Made by a program: the position numbers and the translations under genes. The notes below the pieces were generated by a model that saw nothing but the letters and a program-made list of their open reading frames with translations, had not been told where the DNA came from and made no database searches. A DNA stretch of 64,000 nucleotides from Prosapia bicincta (lineage: Eukaryota; Arthropoda; Insecta; Hemiptera; Cercopidae): positions 62,159,898-62,223,897 of the forward strand of contig JBAIZL010000006.1 in NCBI GenBank assembly GCA_036971475.1. Reading direction: 5' to 3'. Shown here piece by piece: positions 1 through 11,661 of the stretch. Position 1 is the stretch's first letter. Every line of letters begins with the position of its first letter.

Positions 1-240
1 TTATCAAGTTTTAAAATGGGTTAGGTTAGTTATTTTTTATTTTAGAGTAATGTAAGGCTAATGGAGAGTCAATTAAGAAAATAATTTCAAATTGTTCCCA
101 ATGTGATAGTGTTGTGGTGCTTTGCTTTTTGTGGTATGTAATGTACAAAAGCTGACTACAAATTGAGTAATTTATAAATAATAAAATAATTATTGTTAAT
201 ACTAATATCTTGTTTAGCCATTTAACAGTTCTGCAACTTA

Positions 241-3200
241 TTACGGGTACGTTTCATTAAAGACAGATAGTGATTCTGATTGTTCAATAGATTTAGGTCT
301 GGCTGCAGCTCTGCAGGGGCAATAAGTGAACGCAATGAACTCCCTCTGTTTTAAGAAAGCCAAGTATTGAAGAAAACTTTGTAACAAATACAAATATTTT
401 TCAATATTTTGAGAATATTTTAAATGATAAAAATATTAATTTGATATTTACAGAAATAAATCTGTATGGTGGTCAAAATATGAAACACCTATTGAAAAGT
501 AAATACTTTTTCTAACTTGTTTTAAAACGTTAGTTGTCGGCTACAATATCGGTGTTTTTCCGAAGAATAACCAAAATAATTTTAGCTTAATTTTTAATGA
601 CATACTCATCTCACAAAACACATATATCTAATGTACATATTGTTAAGCTAAATCGACAAAATGCAAAAAGGAAAAAAAACACGAGACAAAATGTCGTGGC
701 CTATAATACAATTGGCATCGTGGATAAAGTTAGCCAGCATGTTGCTTCATGCTCAACACTATGAAAAAAAGGAAAGAAGTATAATAAAAACAAAATAATT
801 GTTACCTTTAAAATAATTTTCAGACTAGCCCTCTGGAATTCCTTCCCACTATTCTTGAGTTCTGGAGGAAATTTGAGGCCTCTTTTGTACAGACCAAAAC
901 TTGTTAAACAGATGAGATTTTTCACTCTAGTTCTAAGCATGAAAGACATAGCAACACCATGAATATACTTAGGAGAACCAAGTATCATTTCTTGTATTCG
1001 GATAGCTTTAAAAAGGTATAAAGCGAAATGCAGAATTAAAAAAAAAGATTAAATTGGATTTTTGGTTCTATTGTCATGATTGCAACGTTAATTTTTGTGT
1101 TGCTCCAAGCTTCCATGCCTACAACACTGTTGATAGTTTTTAACGAGAAAGACTGAATTTGGAAAATCTCTAATACAAAAATTCATTCATAATTCACAAT
1201 ATATGTAATTTTGTTCTTCAATTTATAAACACATAACTGGTATTGTTTAGGGCTAGAAAATTTGTAACAAAATTTTAAAATAATACTTTCTGGTTGTATT
1301 TATTTTCTAAAAATCTACCTCAATATCTTGGGATAACCCAAAGTTTGCATGTAGTTTCAATGTAGAGCACGAGTTAAATTATTATTATACGCCTTAATTA
1401 ATTTCTTAATAATTTTTTGTTTCAAAACTATGATCTATGACATCAACCATTTTACCAAGGTCCCCTAAGTGCTGAACTTATGATAACTCAGCACATTGTT
1501 TCTGCATGTAAAAGTATCAATATTGAACAAAAATATGACTATAACCTTGTCTGAACATTAAAAAAAATACTGTTAAGTGGTTAAATATAGAAATAATGCA
1601 AAACCATTGCATCAACTTGAACGTTTTTCAGTAAACAGCTATTACGGGAATAATTGAATTAAATTTGTACAACTTTATACAAAAATTTATTTTGTGACTG
1701 AGAGTTAAACCTTATTTGTTAATGATAACAATCACAAGGTTAAATATTGTGTATATAATGTACATGCTTTTATATTGGAGACAAAATCTATTTTAAATGT
1801 TTTGCAGAAAAGATTAGTACAAAAACCTTTTACCATTTACTAGAATCGCAATTAAGAATAAACGGAAATAGTTTGTGGTAGCCATTTCTCAGCTTTCAAA
1901 TATCATTAAAAATAATATTAGTTGATTCCATCTTCACTTTTACTAGTTTTTAACTAAAAACACTTGTAAATGTGTTACACTTGCCTATAGTAGCATTTAC
2001 TTTTATAATTAATTGTTGAGGACGGGCATTTAAGGAAATGTGTCTCATTGTCAAATTAGACCATAACTCATGGTCAGAGTTGACAATGGGATACATCTCC
2101 CCAAACAGCCATCCTCAACAATTATAAAAGTAAGTGCTACTGTAGGCAAGTGTAACATATTTACAGGTGTTTTTAGTTAAAGATAATAATGTTGATATAA
2201 TTTAAAATAATATTTGTTGATTCCATCATCATGTGAGCTACTAGTTTTCACTAAACATTTGTAAATATTTACAAACTTATAGTAACATCTATAGTAACAC
2301 TTACTTATATTTTTTGAGGACGGCTGTTTTGGGAGATCTGTTGTCCCATTTTTACTCAGATTGTAACAGTTACGGTCTGAGTTAATATGGGTCACATCTC
2401 CCGAAACGGCTGTCCTCAACAAATATAAGTAAGTCCTAATAGGCAAGTTTGTAAAATATTTACAAGTGTTTTAATAATAATTATATTTATAAAGATCATT
2501 GTTTTATACTTCAAAGGTGTTATACCTTCTTAAATACATTTTTGAATTTTTTTAACAATAACTGATCATAATTCTGATTGTGGGAGGACCATAAATATAT
2601 TGTTAGGTGCAGAATCTGAATGGATAAATGAACTTGTACAACATCATTAAAAGTTTCAGATTCATAATCTTTTGAATCAAAGCTGGTTTTAATATATAGA
2701 TTTTAGTTTAATGTATTTATATAATTCTGTAATGGATGCTCAGTCGTGCAGCAATTAAAAAAATGAAATTGAACATAATGCATACATGTAACTTGGAGAC
2801 ACTAATTTTGTGAACAGTAAATATATTCAGACAAAAAGAAGTTGTTTCCTAGATGAGTGATATGAAAATTGTCTAATTTTGTAGGGTTGCATCTAGGAAA
2901 CAGATTTATGTTTGAATCAATGGTAGTTAAATACTATGTTAGTAAAAATGGAGTTGGGAAACCAGATAACTCCATTTATACTTATTATAAGTTGAGTGAA
3001 TTTTATAAAGGTAAAGATTTTTGTGAACAGAATTTTGTGTCAACAAATTTATCAGTTTAAAATAGATTTTCTTAGAGCTCACGCTTTCAGAAAACTAGTT
3101 TCTTTGGTTTTTGAAGACAGCGTATGATAGAAGAATTCTGTATTTGGGGGTGTAATAAATTATAGACTATAGGTCTTGAGACAAAAGGAAAATGGACAAG

Positions 3201-5719
3201 AAAAATTAACAATAGCCTAATATTAAAATTTATTTACAAAATTTAAAATAGCAAAATGAAGTTGAAAAATAACTTTCAACTCAATCCTAACAGCTTGGTA
3301 AAATTTGAACTTTAGGGGCCATTGAATGCATTTTAACTGTTTTTTTATGACATGTGACGAGGTTAAGGGTGGGTTTTGAACATCAAAGTAAAAAACACTG
3401 AACCTTGTTCATCTTCAGAAATCTGTTGAAATTTTATTTGAAAAAAGTGTTGATAATGATTACGAAGTGAATAAATGCTTATTTTTATAATTATATACTT
3501 GGTTTAACAAATTCACTTCTATGGAAAACAGAAGACACAACTGTAACCAGAAGTAATTAAGATCTGGTATGTGTGTCCAATTGTTAATTTGTTCAGATTA
3601 GAAAACTTTTTTGATTAAAACAGAAATGCTGCTAAAATTTTTTACTTAAAAATGTATTTTTTGCATGTAAGAAAAAAACTAGAATTTAAAAATACTGCAA
3701 AAATATATTTACATAACTTTACATTTCGGTAAATTATCTTATTCGGGCATGGTAGTCTAATTACATACTAGTATTTTAATCATTCAAGCGGCTGTATATA
3801 CTACATTAAAATTTGTATTGCCTACTTTTCAAAAGACACATTTTTGACTTAAAAAATGTATTTTTGATATAAGAACTAAAATTGAGAAAATACTGTAAAA
3901 ATATCTTTACATACCTTTATATTTTGGTAAATCATCTTATTCGACCATTGTAGTTGAATTACGTAATAGCATTTCAATCATTCAAATAACTGTGTACGTA
4001 CTGCTTTAAAATTTGTATTTCCTACTTTTCGAAAGATGCTGTGTAAATCTTCAATATCCTGATGCTAAGCTACATGTTTAATTGAAAAAACATTCTACTG
4101 TACAGTCTAAAGTATACCACTTACTGTTCATTAAAAAAAAAATTGGTAATTATCATTGATTGGTGGAAGACATTTACATGCATGTAAATCGCTTATATGT
4201 TTCAATAAAACCAGTAAGTTACAATGATACTGTTTGATTTTCATTCAAATTCATGAGCTCTAATCCAACAATTGTATTGTTATGTGTTCGCCCTTTGGAA
4301 TATTGTTGGTCTTCCAATATTGTAAATTTTTTTTCTAAATATCTACTTTCACATTTGGAAAGCCTGTTTACGATTTAAATTTTATTCAATAGTTTATGTT
4401 TTATTTTTCGACAAAGTTAATATGGTTGAATTTAAATGCATTTGAAAATGATACTCACTATACAGTAAATTCACACTATAACTCCGCTGTACAATATTCT
4501 ATAATAAAAAAATCAAACGTATTATGTATTGTAATTTGTAAAACTAAATAACATAATCTTTCTGTATCTCAGAAAGAAGACTCTTTCATTTACATTTATT
4601 GATATTCTGATCACCAGTGCTATACTTTATTCTAAAAGCTGAAAGTTTTAGAAATAATATATTTACTTTCCTATTTGTGGAATGATGAAAAATATTGTGT
4701 AACAGTACATATTTTAAAAGAAATTTCAGTGTATTAATTCAGTTCTTATTATTAATTCAGTGTGACTCCCTCTTGTTAGCACTATCTGACCCATCAAAAT
4801 ACACTAAACAAATGAAAACCAAGGAAGCATTTTTATTAATAACATGAATTAATTTATTTACTCTAATATATATTCCAAGAGCAAATTCAGCTGCAATGTT
4901 TTTAGTGGGTTTATATCAGCAGGCATGCAATACTTCTGGTCTTGTTTTCCATGTAATGTTTATCATAATTATAGATCCCTTTCATTCCATTAATAGTTCA
5001 TATTAACTATGAAGTACATATCGATGATCTGACAGTAACAGCAGTAATGCTGGGATGTTGACCAGGCAAAACAACAGCGTATTAGCAGATGTTGAACCAC
5101 TTGTGGAAATATGCAGGTAGTTTTACCTCATAGTCTCCCTGCATTCCCCTATTCAGAGCTGTTAATAGCAAATACAAGGCCTAAAGCAAAACATTTTTGA
5201 AAGGCCTTTTTAAAAAAATTTTCTCCCCTGAAAAAAGATGTGCTTGGGGCAAATTTGTCATTTCGTCACAAAACATGCCGTCCATTAACATGATTTTTAA
5301 AAAAATTTCCAGGGTTGAGTCTATTTTTGCTTTTGATGTGTACAATATTTTACTCTGTGTAAAGAATTGAGATAAGAAAGAAATATTATTTATAACCATG
5401 GTCTAAACCCTTTTGCTTAAAGTTTTTAATAATGAACTACTAGCAAAATTAAAATAAGTTAGGTGTGTCAGGAAATAAATAAATTCGTGCAAGAAACGAT
5501 TTTATTTTTTGCTTTCGTAATTAATAATCAAATATAAATAAGCACATTATTACGAAATATTAATATTATTTGCACATACTTACTTATTATTTGTTTAGTG
5601 CATGGTGGCGGAAAGCATTGCTTATTTGCAGGTGGGCAGGCCACTACCTCGTCGCTATCAAACGATGTTTTGCATTCTTTTGATTGTGATCCCGATATCT
5701 CATTTGTAGGTTTTGTCAT
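241..5719 (-). CDS. Putative three-exon gene, unrecognised protein (146 aa)
   Basis: Family not recognised. A consistent minus-strand model joins exon 1 (5584-5719), exon 2 (806-1005) and exon 3 (241-345). Exon 1 starts at an ATG with an in-frame TGA two codons upstream and ends at a strong GTAAGT donor in phase 1. Exon 2 follows an AAAG acceptor, begins with the two bases that complete that codon, and ends at a codon boundary before GTAACA. Exon 3 follows a pyrimidine-rich acceptor and ends at TAA (241-243). A possible AATAAA lies at 36-41. Exon 2 encodes a basic stretch including SPKYIHGVAMSFMLRTRVK and looks like conserved protein. Exon 1 is Ser/Pro/Cys-rich. Exons may be missing from the 4.6-kb intron, which holds two Penelope-type foldbacks. 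Exon 2 is the best supported part; the links to exons 1 and 3 are inference from phase and splice sites. Confidence 0.4.
806..1005 (-). CDS. Candidate internal coding exon (exon 2 of the unknown gene)
   Basis: A 200-nt open segment bounded by an AG acceptor (1006-1007) and a GT donor (804-805). It encodes 66 complete codons after a 2-nt partial codon. The reading frame has no stop and the composition is basic and hydrophobic, unlike the surrounding AT-rich noise. No domain was recognised. Confidence 0.5.
1952..2178. repeat. Penelope-type palindromic (foldback) repeat A
   Basis: Arms 1952-2064 and 2070-2178 are imperfect inverted repeats around a centre of about 5 bp. Both arms carry TTGCCTATAGTAGC-like and TTGTTGAGGACGG-like blocks that recur at 2251-2475, 29677-30335, 32490-32945 and 35846-36115. 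The copy at 29677-30335 surrounds a GIY-YIG ORF, so these are inferred to be solo terminal repeats of a Penelope-like element. The adjacent TTGATTCCATCTTC at about 1920 belongs to the same family. Confidence 0.75.
2251..2475. repeat. Penelope-type palindromic repeat B
   Basis: Second foldback of the same family, 75 bp beyond repeat A. Arms are about 2251-2368 and 2369-2475. The right arm contains TCTCCCGAAACGG and GTCCTCAACAA (2399-2423), the block that resembles the 3' half of a hammerhead ribozyme. Two such units side by side suggest a tandem or partial Penelope terminal-repeat array. The apparent 89-codon ORF across it is an artefact of the palindrome. Confidence 0.75.
3637..4038. repeat. 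Diverged tandem duplication, about 200-bp unit
   Basis: Positions 3637-3838 and 3841-4038 are two diverged copies. Both contain ACTTAAAAA..TGTATTTTT, a GGTAAAT.ATCTTATTCG block and CCTACTTTTC.AAAGA in the same order. No coding potential is seen. The rest of 2476-5583 is AT-rich with nothing recognisable. Confidence 0.7.
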
Positions 5720-6421
5720 TAATCAATAGTTGAACATTAATCAAGAAGATATTTTAAGTACGTATATCTGTAAATTATTGTTATTTTCATTAAACCAAAA
5801 TCTTATATTTATTTTTCAATGATGCGAGGCCTTAACCGACCACTCCATCCTAAGAACAGCACTGCCCCTAGGTGTAAGTTTTAAAGGGGAGTTCTAGAAA
5901 TACATTTGTTGAAAAGCATGTTTATGCATTCAAATTTACATCTATAAAATTTTTTCCTTAGAGGTTCAACTAAAAGGTGACTATCAAATGAGATTCTAAT
6001 GTATAAAAAAAACCCTGCAATAAGGTTGGTTAAAAAATCTGGATTATTTTGACAAATTTAAAACATTACACTGAAATATAAATAATAAATCATTATATTA
6101 GAAATGTAAACTTCCTAGCTAAAATTATGAAGGATTTGGAATCATGTCTTGTACTGGTATTGGTTTTTATCATATAATAATAGAATATTTGTGTTGACTG
6201 ATATACAAAAGTAACATTATACATGATGTGTAATCATAACTTATGTGTTGGGTGTAAAATGTTTCTGAACTTTACGAAGATACAGAAGCACGAAGTCAAG
6301 TGCTAAAACTGTTATAAAAGAATATCAGTTTTCTTTACAACTTGGCCCATTTAGGTGTTCAAGTATTAACCTATAATAGTATTAAGTAGTATCGTGCCTT
6401 TCTTAAAGATCTGATGTGTTA

Positions 6422-6452
<31 letters not shown>

Positions 6453-6585
6453 CTATATTATGTACTCTATGTATATTTGTTAATTACATACTGTTGTGAT
6501 GTTTTTTTATTGTTATTTGTTGCACTAATAAAGCACTACGCATGTGCCTAATGTTTTTGTACCAGAATGGTGCAGTTTTTATATT

Positions 6586-7930
6586 ATTAAATTCCTTCTA
6601 TTAGCTCACACTCCCCTGATATATATATCTTATACAAATTTTCAATTATTAATAAAATGGCATTTTTATTCATCCAATTATGTTCAAATACATTTTTTTC
6701 TAACCTATAGTGGATGACAATTGATGTTGATAGTTTTTTCAAATATTTTTTCAATAATTAAATTATAAAAATTTGGGGTTCCAGCTAGATTTGAACTGCG
6801 AATCTTCATATTCGAGGTCTAGTGTGCTTTTGCAATGCGCCAACTTTTCAATACCTAGAAATTTACCTCTCAATGATGGTATATGAATTTTTTCCCCCAT
6901 CTGGTTGTTGAAACCTCCATTGTACAACCTTAAACTGTTGCCATGGTTACCATACAATATCATAAATAGTGTTCTAGGGTTGAAAATGATTGGAAAGAAT
7001 AAAATAAATAAACACTGAAAATAAACAAACAATACACAATAAAGAAACTACGACAAAGCAAGCGATTAGAAAAAAAAACAAAAGCACCAAAAAACAAAAT
7101 AAATAGAATATTACAGGATTTGTCTTCAAGTGCAGGGCGAAACTCTAATATTAGCTGATTGTCAAAGACATGCACTATTATTAAAAAATGAAGCTCAAGA
7201 ACAACATGAATTATGATTACTAGATCTACGACATAGAGAAGCATTATTAATAAAAAATTTAACGTAAGAGCAGCGTGAAATACGATTACAAGGTCTTCGT
7301 CATAGACATGCATTCTCAATAGAAAGTGAAACTGAAGAACAACAAAGCTCGCCAAGAAAAAAACGTATTCATCTTTCAGAAGCCTTGAGAGGACTAAATG
7401 CACAAATTTACTACATTGGAAACAGCCATAAACACATTCTGACATAACTTGCGAAATCTATACAAAACGAGTATCGCAATCAAGTTGCAAAATGCTATTT
7501 GACAGAAAAGACGTATTTACCGGATGAATTGAGAAACAAACCAATGTTTCTACTGTGTCATTTCTGTAAAAATCACATCAACCGCAATAAGGATCATTCG
7601 CAGCCGAAGGCATATTGGAACAATTTGGATGGTGACTCAATTTTGCAAGAATTGACTCAGGTTGAAATATGCCTACTAGCAAGAATCAAAACGTTTATTA
7701 AAATCATCTAGCATAAATAGTAATAAATAAAAATAATAGTCCAACACCATAAACTATATAGAGAGGGAAGTGGAAAATTTCAAGGAAATTCTCATTCTAT
7801 TTTGCCACTTGATATTGTGGTTCTGTCATACATATTTATATCAATTGTGATTATAAAATACAAAGTAACTAACATAAATTTTTGTTTGTTGACCTCAATA
7901 GAAATTTACTTTAAAATGTTTTTTTATATG
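6586..7930 (+). mobile_element. Composite repeat with Helitron-like ORF remnant
   Basis: The left module (6586-7030) begins CCTTCTATTAGCTCAC, and its minus strand contains a tRNA-like A/B-box stretch (about 6780-6860). The right module (7725-7930) runs from AATAATAGTCCAACACCATA to GTTGACCTCAATAG. The same two ends occur, with other interiors, at 16.7, 19.6, 36.5, 44.0, 53.3, 57.4 and 63.6 kb. Here a Helitron-type ORF remnant lies between them, so this copy may derive from the autonomous parent. A canonical Helitron 3' hairpin with CTRR was not found, so the class assignment rests on the ORF only. Confidence 0.55.
7080..7711 (+). pseudogene. Helitron-associated N-terminal protein remnant
   Basis: Three reading frames together give arginine/glutamate-rich repeats of the RHREALL / EEQQSSPRKKR type. 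These are followed by a Cys pair (FLLCHFCKNH), a WNNLDGDSI turn and an ILQELTQVEICLLARI stretch. The order matches the region upstream of the Rep/helicase in arthropod Helitron proteins (the segment before the P.EL..L...E..LI... motif). Stops and frameshifts break it, and the Rep and helicase domains are absent. The call is from remembered family pattern and should be tested by profile search. Confidence 0.5.
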
Positions 7931-8390
7931 ACTTGCTTTAAGGTTTAACCTGTACCTACTCTGAAATTTGTTGGTTCTAATTTAAAATCCAATAATACAC
8001 AATTAAAATCTATATTTTACAAAAAAATTCTAAGTACAACAACCAGTTATCTCAGATTACAATTATTTTTTAAACATTTTATAACCAAACCAGATACTAT
8101 GCTACTATTTGTAATATAGTTGGGTAAAAAAAAAGAATTTTATAGTATCAATGCATAATGCGTAGAAGGAAAAAAGTTAAAATTCCATAACTTAAGGCTA
8201 CTTTGCCACAACCTGATGTCAGTTGACCTGGTAATGGATGCCAACTGCTTCACTTTAGAAATCGGTTTAAATTAGGAAACTCTAACTCAAGTTTAACAAT
8301 TAAATACTAACTACAAAGTTCCACAATAGGGATAACAGATCCAGAAGAGGTTTTGCAACAGTTATAATTTTGTAACAAGAGTTTTTTAAC

Positions 8391-9027
8391 AAGGGATGGT
8401 CAATATTTTCTGACACCGATATTTGTTTGTGTCTGGTGGTACCAGTGACAAAATATGGAAAATGCCAGTACCAGTGACAATGGATTGATCGAAAGTTGCT
8501 TCTGATGTGATTGTGCAAAAAGTCGTAGTTGCTGGATAAAACATTACTGATATTTTATCGCTGTTGTCATTGAATTGCTCTCACCATGCTGATGCTCATG
8601 CAGTGTCGTTGACTGAAGAGGAGAGGGGTTATCTCTGTTGATTGGTCAAAATGTCGCCGTAGCTGACTTGAAAGTTACTGATATTTTACCACGGCTGCCA
8701 TTGGTTCTACTCATTCATGTTGTGTGTGAATGGGACAGGTTTCACGACAGTGACAGTGTTCTGTACAGTAGACACGATTTCGCATTTGGTAGTTTGTTTT
8801 TAATTTCTAGTTTATTATTAAATAAAATAACCAAAAAATGAAAAAAAACAAGGTGTGGAATCATTTCCCCAGTGTGGTATGTTTGCCTGTTATTGGCATG
8901 TGCTCTGTATGTACAGGGCTGTTTCAGTATCCCTTGCCACACGCACTAAAGTTACAATTAAAAGTTTCTGATCCAAGCCTAGCGCTGTCTCTAAAATCCT
9001 TTAAAGTCACTGGATTAACCATCCCTA
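8391..9027 (+). mobile_element. Short hAT-type element with perfect 8-bp TSD
   Basis: The element starts AAGGGATGGTCAATATT and ends ACCATCCCTA. It is flanked by identical 8-bp duplications TTTTTAAC (8383-8390 and 9028-9035), which is diagnostic of hAT insertion. Around 8838 the sequence encodes MKKNKVWNHF, the start of a BED zinc finger as in hAT transposases, but the catalytic domain is deleted. A second, inverted copy of the family is at 50543-51074. Confidence 0.85.
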
Positions 9028-9089
9028 TTTTTAACTGTTTAATTTGCTTAACAGAAGAAAACTATAGGGCCCAGAGTTCTGAGAGTTGA

Positions 9090-9757
9090 AATGTTTATGT
9101 GATCTATGTATGGGAATATCCGGTCTATAGTCCTGCCTGTAACATCTGACACAATGGCTGGCTTAAACATATGGAAACAAATATATCAAATACAAAACTA
9201 ATGTGATTTACCACCGGAGCTTTTTGCAATTTACAGAACCCATAAATAGTGAAATTATTTTCACTGAAAGTTCTAAATTGGACAATGGTACTGGATGTGC
9301 ATTTTATGTTAAGGCTTATGATATTACCTTTATCTTGTAAAGTTTTTACAACAGAAATCTTTGCCATTCTTAAAGCAATAACTGTCGTTCAATCTTCTTA
9401 CTACCTTTGTGTTCTGATTCCAAATGTTCTCTTTAGACTGTGTTTTCTGTGAACTGTTTAGTTGGAGACATTTTGTGTGTAGAACACATACTTCTATTTG
9501 GGGGTGTTGGAGTAATATTTTGCTGGATTCTTGGGTACTGTGGAATACCCAGAAACACAAAATTGAATGAAACAGCGAAGATTGCTACAAGATGGTGCCA
9601 ACAACACCATGTATTATTGCATCCGATTATGTATGTTTTGCAAAGCATTTATTATTTGCTGCTTGGAATGAATGGCAAAGTGCGAAACGCAATTAGTGGA
9701 GGGAAATTAAGGATACTGTCCATCCATCCAGGTATTTCACATTGGTATATTTGACAA
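9090..9757 (+). pseudogene. LINE (non-LTR retrotransposon) RNase H remnant
   Basis: Three overlapping frames reconstruct the order of an RNase H domain. IFTESSKLDNGTGCAFYV comes from about 9257, TTEIFAILKAITVVQSS from about 9350, and FCWILGYCGIPRN followed by NETAKIAT from about 9520. These match the YTDGSK, AE...A and W.PGH.GI.GNE..D..AK blocks of I/Jockey/R1-type LINEs. In the last block the His and Asp positions are altered (GYCG; KLNE). Frameshifts and stops show that it is dead. The upstream reverse transcriptase is not preserved in the window. Confidence 0.8.
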
Positions 9758-10159
9758 AAGAACACTTTACAACTTATGACTATTGATGCATCTCGAGAAG
9801 CTGCTATTATGACAGTCATGTGGAGTTACCATCAAAATTAGCCATATTCTGGTTGATTGTAGTGGTTTGACCAATGTATGTCAAAGTTTTAATATACAAG
9901 TGAGTTTAAAAGTAGTCTTAAGGGCCAATGAAGCGGTCATTGAGCATGTCATCACTTTCTTGTGGCACTTAAATATATTATGAATTATATAATGCGACTT
10001 TTAAAGTACCATAGAAAAATAGCACCTTGAACCAGAGTAGAAAAATACTGTAGTGCCATAAACAGATAATACTGCATCTAGTCACCATTATGCGTGTTGT
10101 ATATTCCCACATATTCACCAAAACAATTTAATCAGAATTTTAAACAAAAAACATGATGC

Positions 10160-10343
10160 TCACATCAGCCAGTTTACTAAATGCTGCAGCAGGCATTACT
10201 GATGGCAGAGGCTTTTCTTCATCATTATCATCACCCTCACTTTTAGTGGATGTTGCTTCACAACGTCTTCACACAATTTTTTGTAGTGTTCATACATTAT
10301 AAGACGCAATATTATCGTCGACAGATACGTAGTTGACTTTGTA
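10160..10343 (-). pseudogene. Tigger-like transposase C-terminal remnant, distal half
   Basis: The minus strand encodes YVSVDDNIASYNV followed by an acidic EGDDNDEEKPLPS region, the layout of the C-terminus of Tigger/Jerky-type transposases. It continues on the other side of the mariner insertion at 11662-11900, where LLAWKEVHPEVIK resembles the AW..V...TI block. Frames are broken. Moderate confidence, based on remembered family layout. Confidence 0.4.
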
Positions 10344-11661
10344 CAGGGTGCGGCAGCATAACTTCCTTTTTTTAAATTCTCGCCATTCAGTTAGTTGATG
10401 TCATAGCGGAGCGCTAGTGGTCTCGTTCAAGAGGGGGGTACAGTAAAGTTTTGTCCCGACACGTTTCAGTCGCCATCATGCGTTGGAAGTGAGGAGCATG
10501 CCTTTGTCGTTGAGGCCTACTTTTCAAGCGGATGTTCGGTTATTGCAACACAGCGCGCATTTCGGAATCGCTTTAATGTAGCCCGTTGGCTCCCGTCCTA
10601 GACCGCAAATCAATTGTTACATGGGTCACTACATTCAGACAAACTGCAAGTGCGACAAAACGAAGAACTGGAGTCCCTCGGCCCGTTAGATCATCTGAGA
10701 ACATTGAAGCAGTGAGAGCATCAATTTTGAGATCACCACGTCGTTCTGTGCACAAACATGCATCTGCCCTTGGACTATCCGATCGTTCCGTGAGAAGAAT
10801 TCTTCGTGATGATCTTCATTTTCATCCCTATAAGATGGCGATAGTGCATCAACTTTCAGAACGTGACTTCAATTCTCGGATGAACGCATGTGAGCTTCTT
10901 CTTGATGTCGTTCCTGAGGGTGCTATTGTTTTTTTTAGCGATGAAGCCCATTTTCATTTGTGTGGGTCGGTTAACAAACAAAACATGCGCTACTGGGCTG
11001 ACAACAACCCTCGAGAATTGCATCAAAGGCCTTTGCATTCACCCAAAGTCACAGTGTGGTGTGCAATTTCCTCAGCTGGAATTATTGGTCCCTGGTTTTT
11101 TGAGGAAAATGTGGTTACAGTGACAGTGAATTCGGACCGGTATGTAAATATGCTACAGAATTTTTTTTCTCACGGCTAGAAGAGTTGGACTTGAGGGACA
11201 CTTGGTTCCAACAAGACGGTGCAACAGCACACACTTCAAGAGCATCGATGGCTGTTTTAAGGGAACACTTTCCAGAGCGCCTTATCTCAATTAGAGGCGA
11301 TTTGGAATGGCCGGCACGCTCTCCTGATCTGTCCCCTTGTGATTTTTTTCTATGGTTTTTTTTGAAATCCCGTGTTTATGTGAACCGTCCAAGAACCCTA
11401 CAAGATTTGAAGACCAACATCCAAGAAGAAATTGCCAACATAACACCTGCTACGCTAACAAGAGTCATGACAAACGCCAGAAATCGGTTTACGCAATGTA
11501 TGGAGAATGAGGGACGTCACCTAACAGATTTGATCTTCAAAACAATGCAAATAAAAACTTTAGACATGTACCTACATTATAAAAAATAAATAAATATTTT
11601 CAGATGCATACAATAGTTTTTATTGAGTTTTCAAAAAAGGAAGTTATGCTGCCGCACCCTG
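10344..11661 (+). mobile_element. Mariner element, DD41D type, nearly full length (1318 bp)
   Basis: Terminal inverted repeats of about 28 bp start CAGGGTGCGGCAGCATAAC and end GCTGCCGCACCCTG. They are flanked by TA (10342-10343 and 11662-11663), the duplicated mariner target. The element carries a broken transposase gene in + orientation. It sits inside an older minus-strand Tigger remnant. A 76-bp derivative with the same ends lies at 30751-30826. The ends are well conserved, which suggests a fairly recent insertion. Confidence 0.95.
10478..11589 (+). pseudogene. Mariner transposase pseudogene (DD41D)
   Basis: The coding sequence begins at ATG 10478 and is disrupted by frame changes near 10490 and 10583 and at about 11165-11180, leaving open stretches 10586-11179 and 11185-11589. 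The N-terminal part holds helix-turn-helix sequence (ASALGLSDRSVRRIL). The catalytic triad is visible: D in FSDEAHF (codon 10940-10942), D in QQDGATAHTS (11215-11217) and D in SPDLSPCDFFLW (11341-11343). Exactly 41 codons separate the last two, so the signature is DD41D. The product would cut and paste DNA at TA sites, but this copy cannot make it. DD41D is a minor mariner class known from rosa-like elements; that assignment is inference. Confidence 0.9.

Noticed and set aside
2177..2446. 89-codon ORF on the minus strand
   Set aside because: It spans the palindromic repeat and has no protein-like pattern; the inverted repeat explains it.
6960..7445. 161-codon hydrophobic minus-strand ORF
   Set aside because: Shadow of the Helitron-like remnant on the plus strand; Arg/Glu-rich codons read as Leu/Val/Phe on the other strand.
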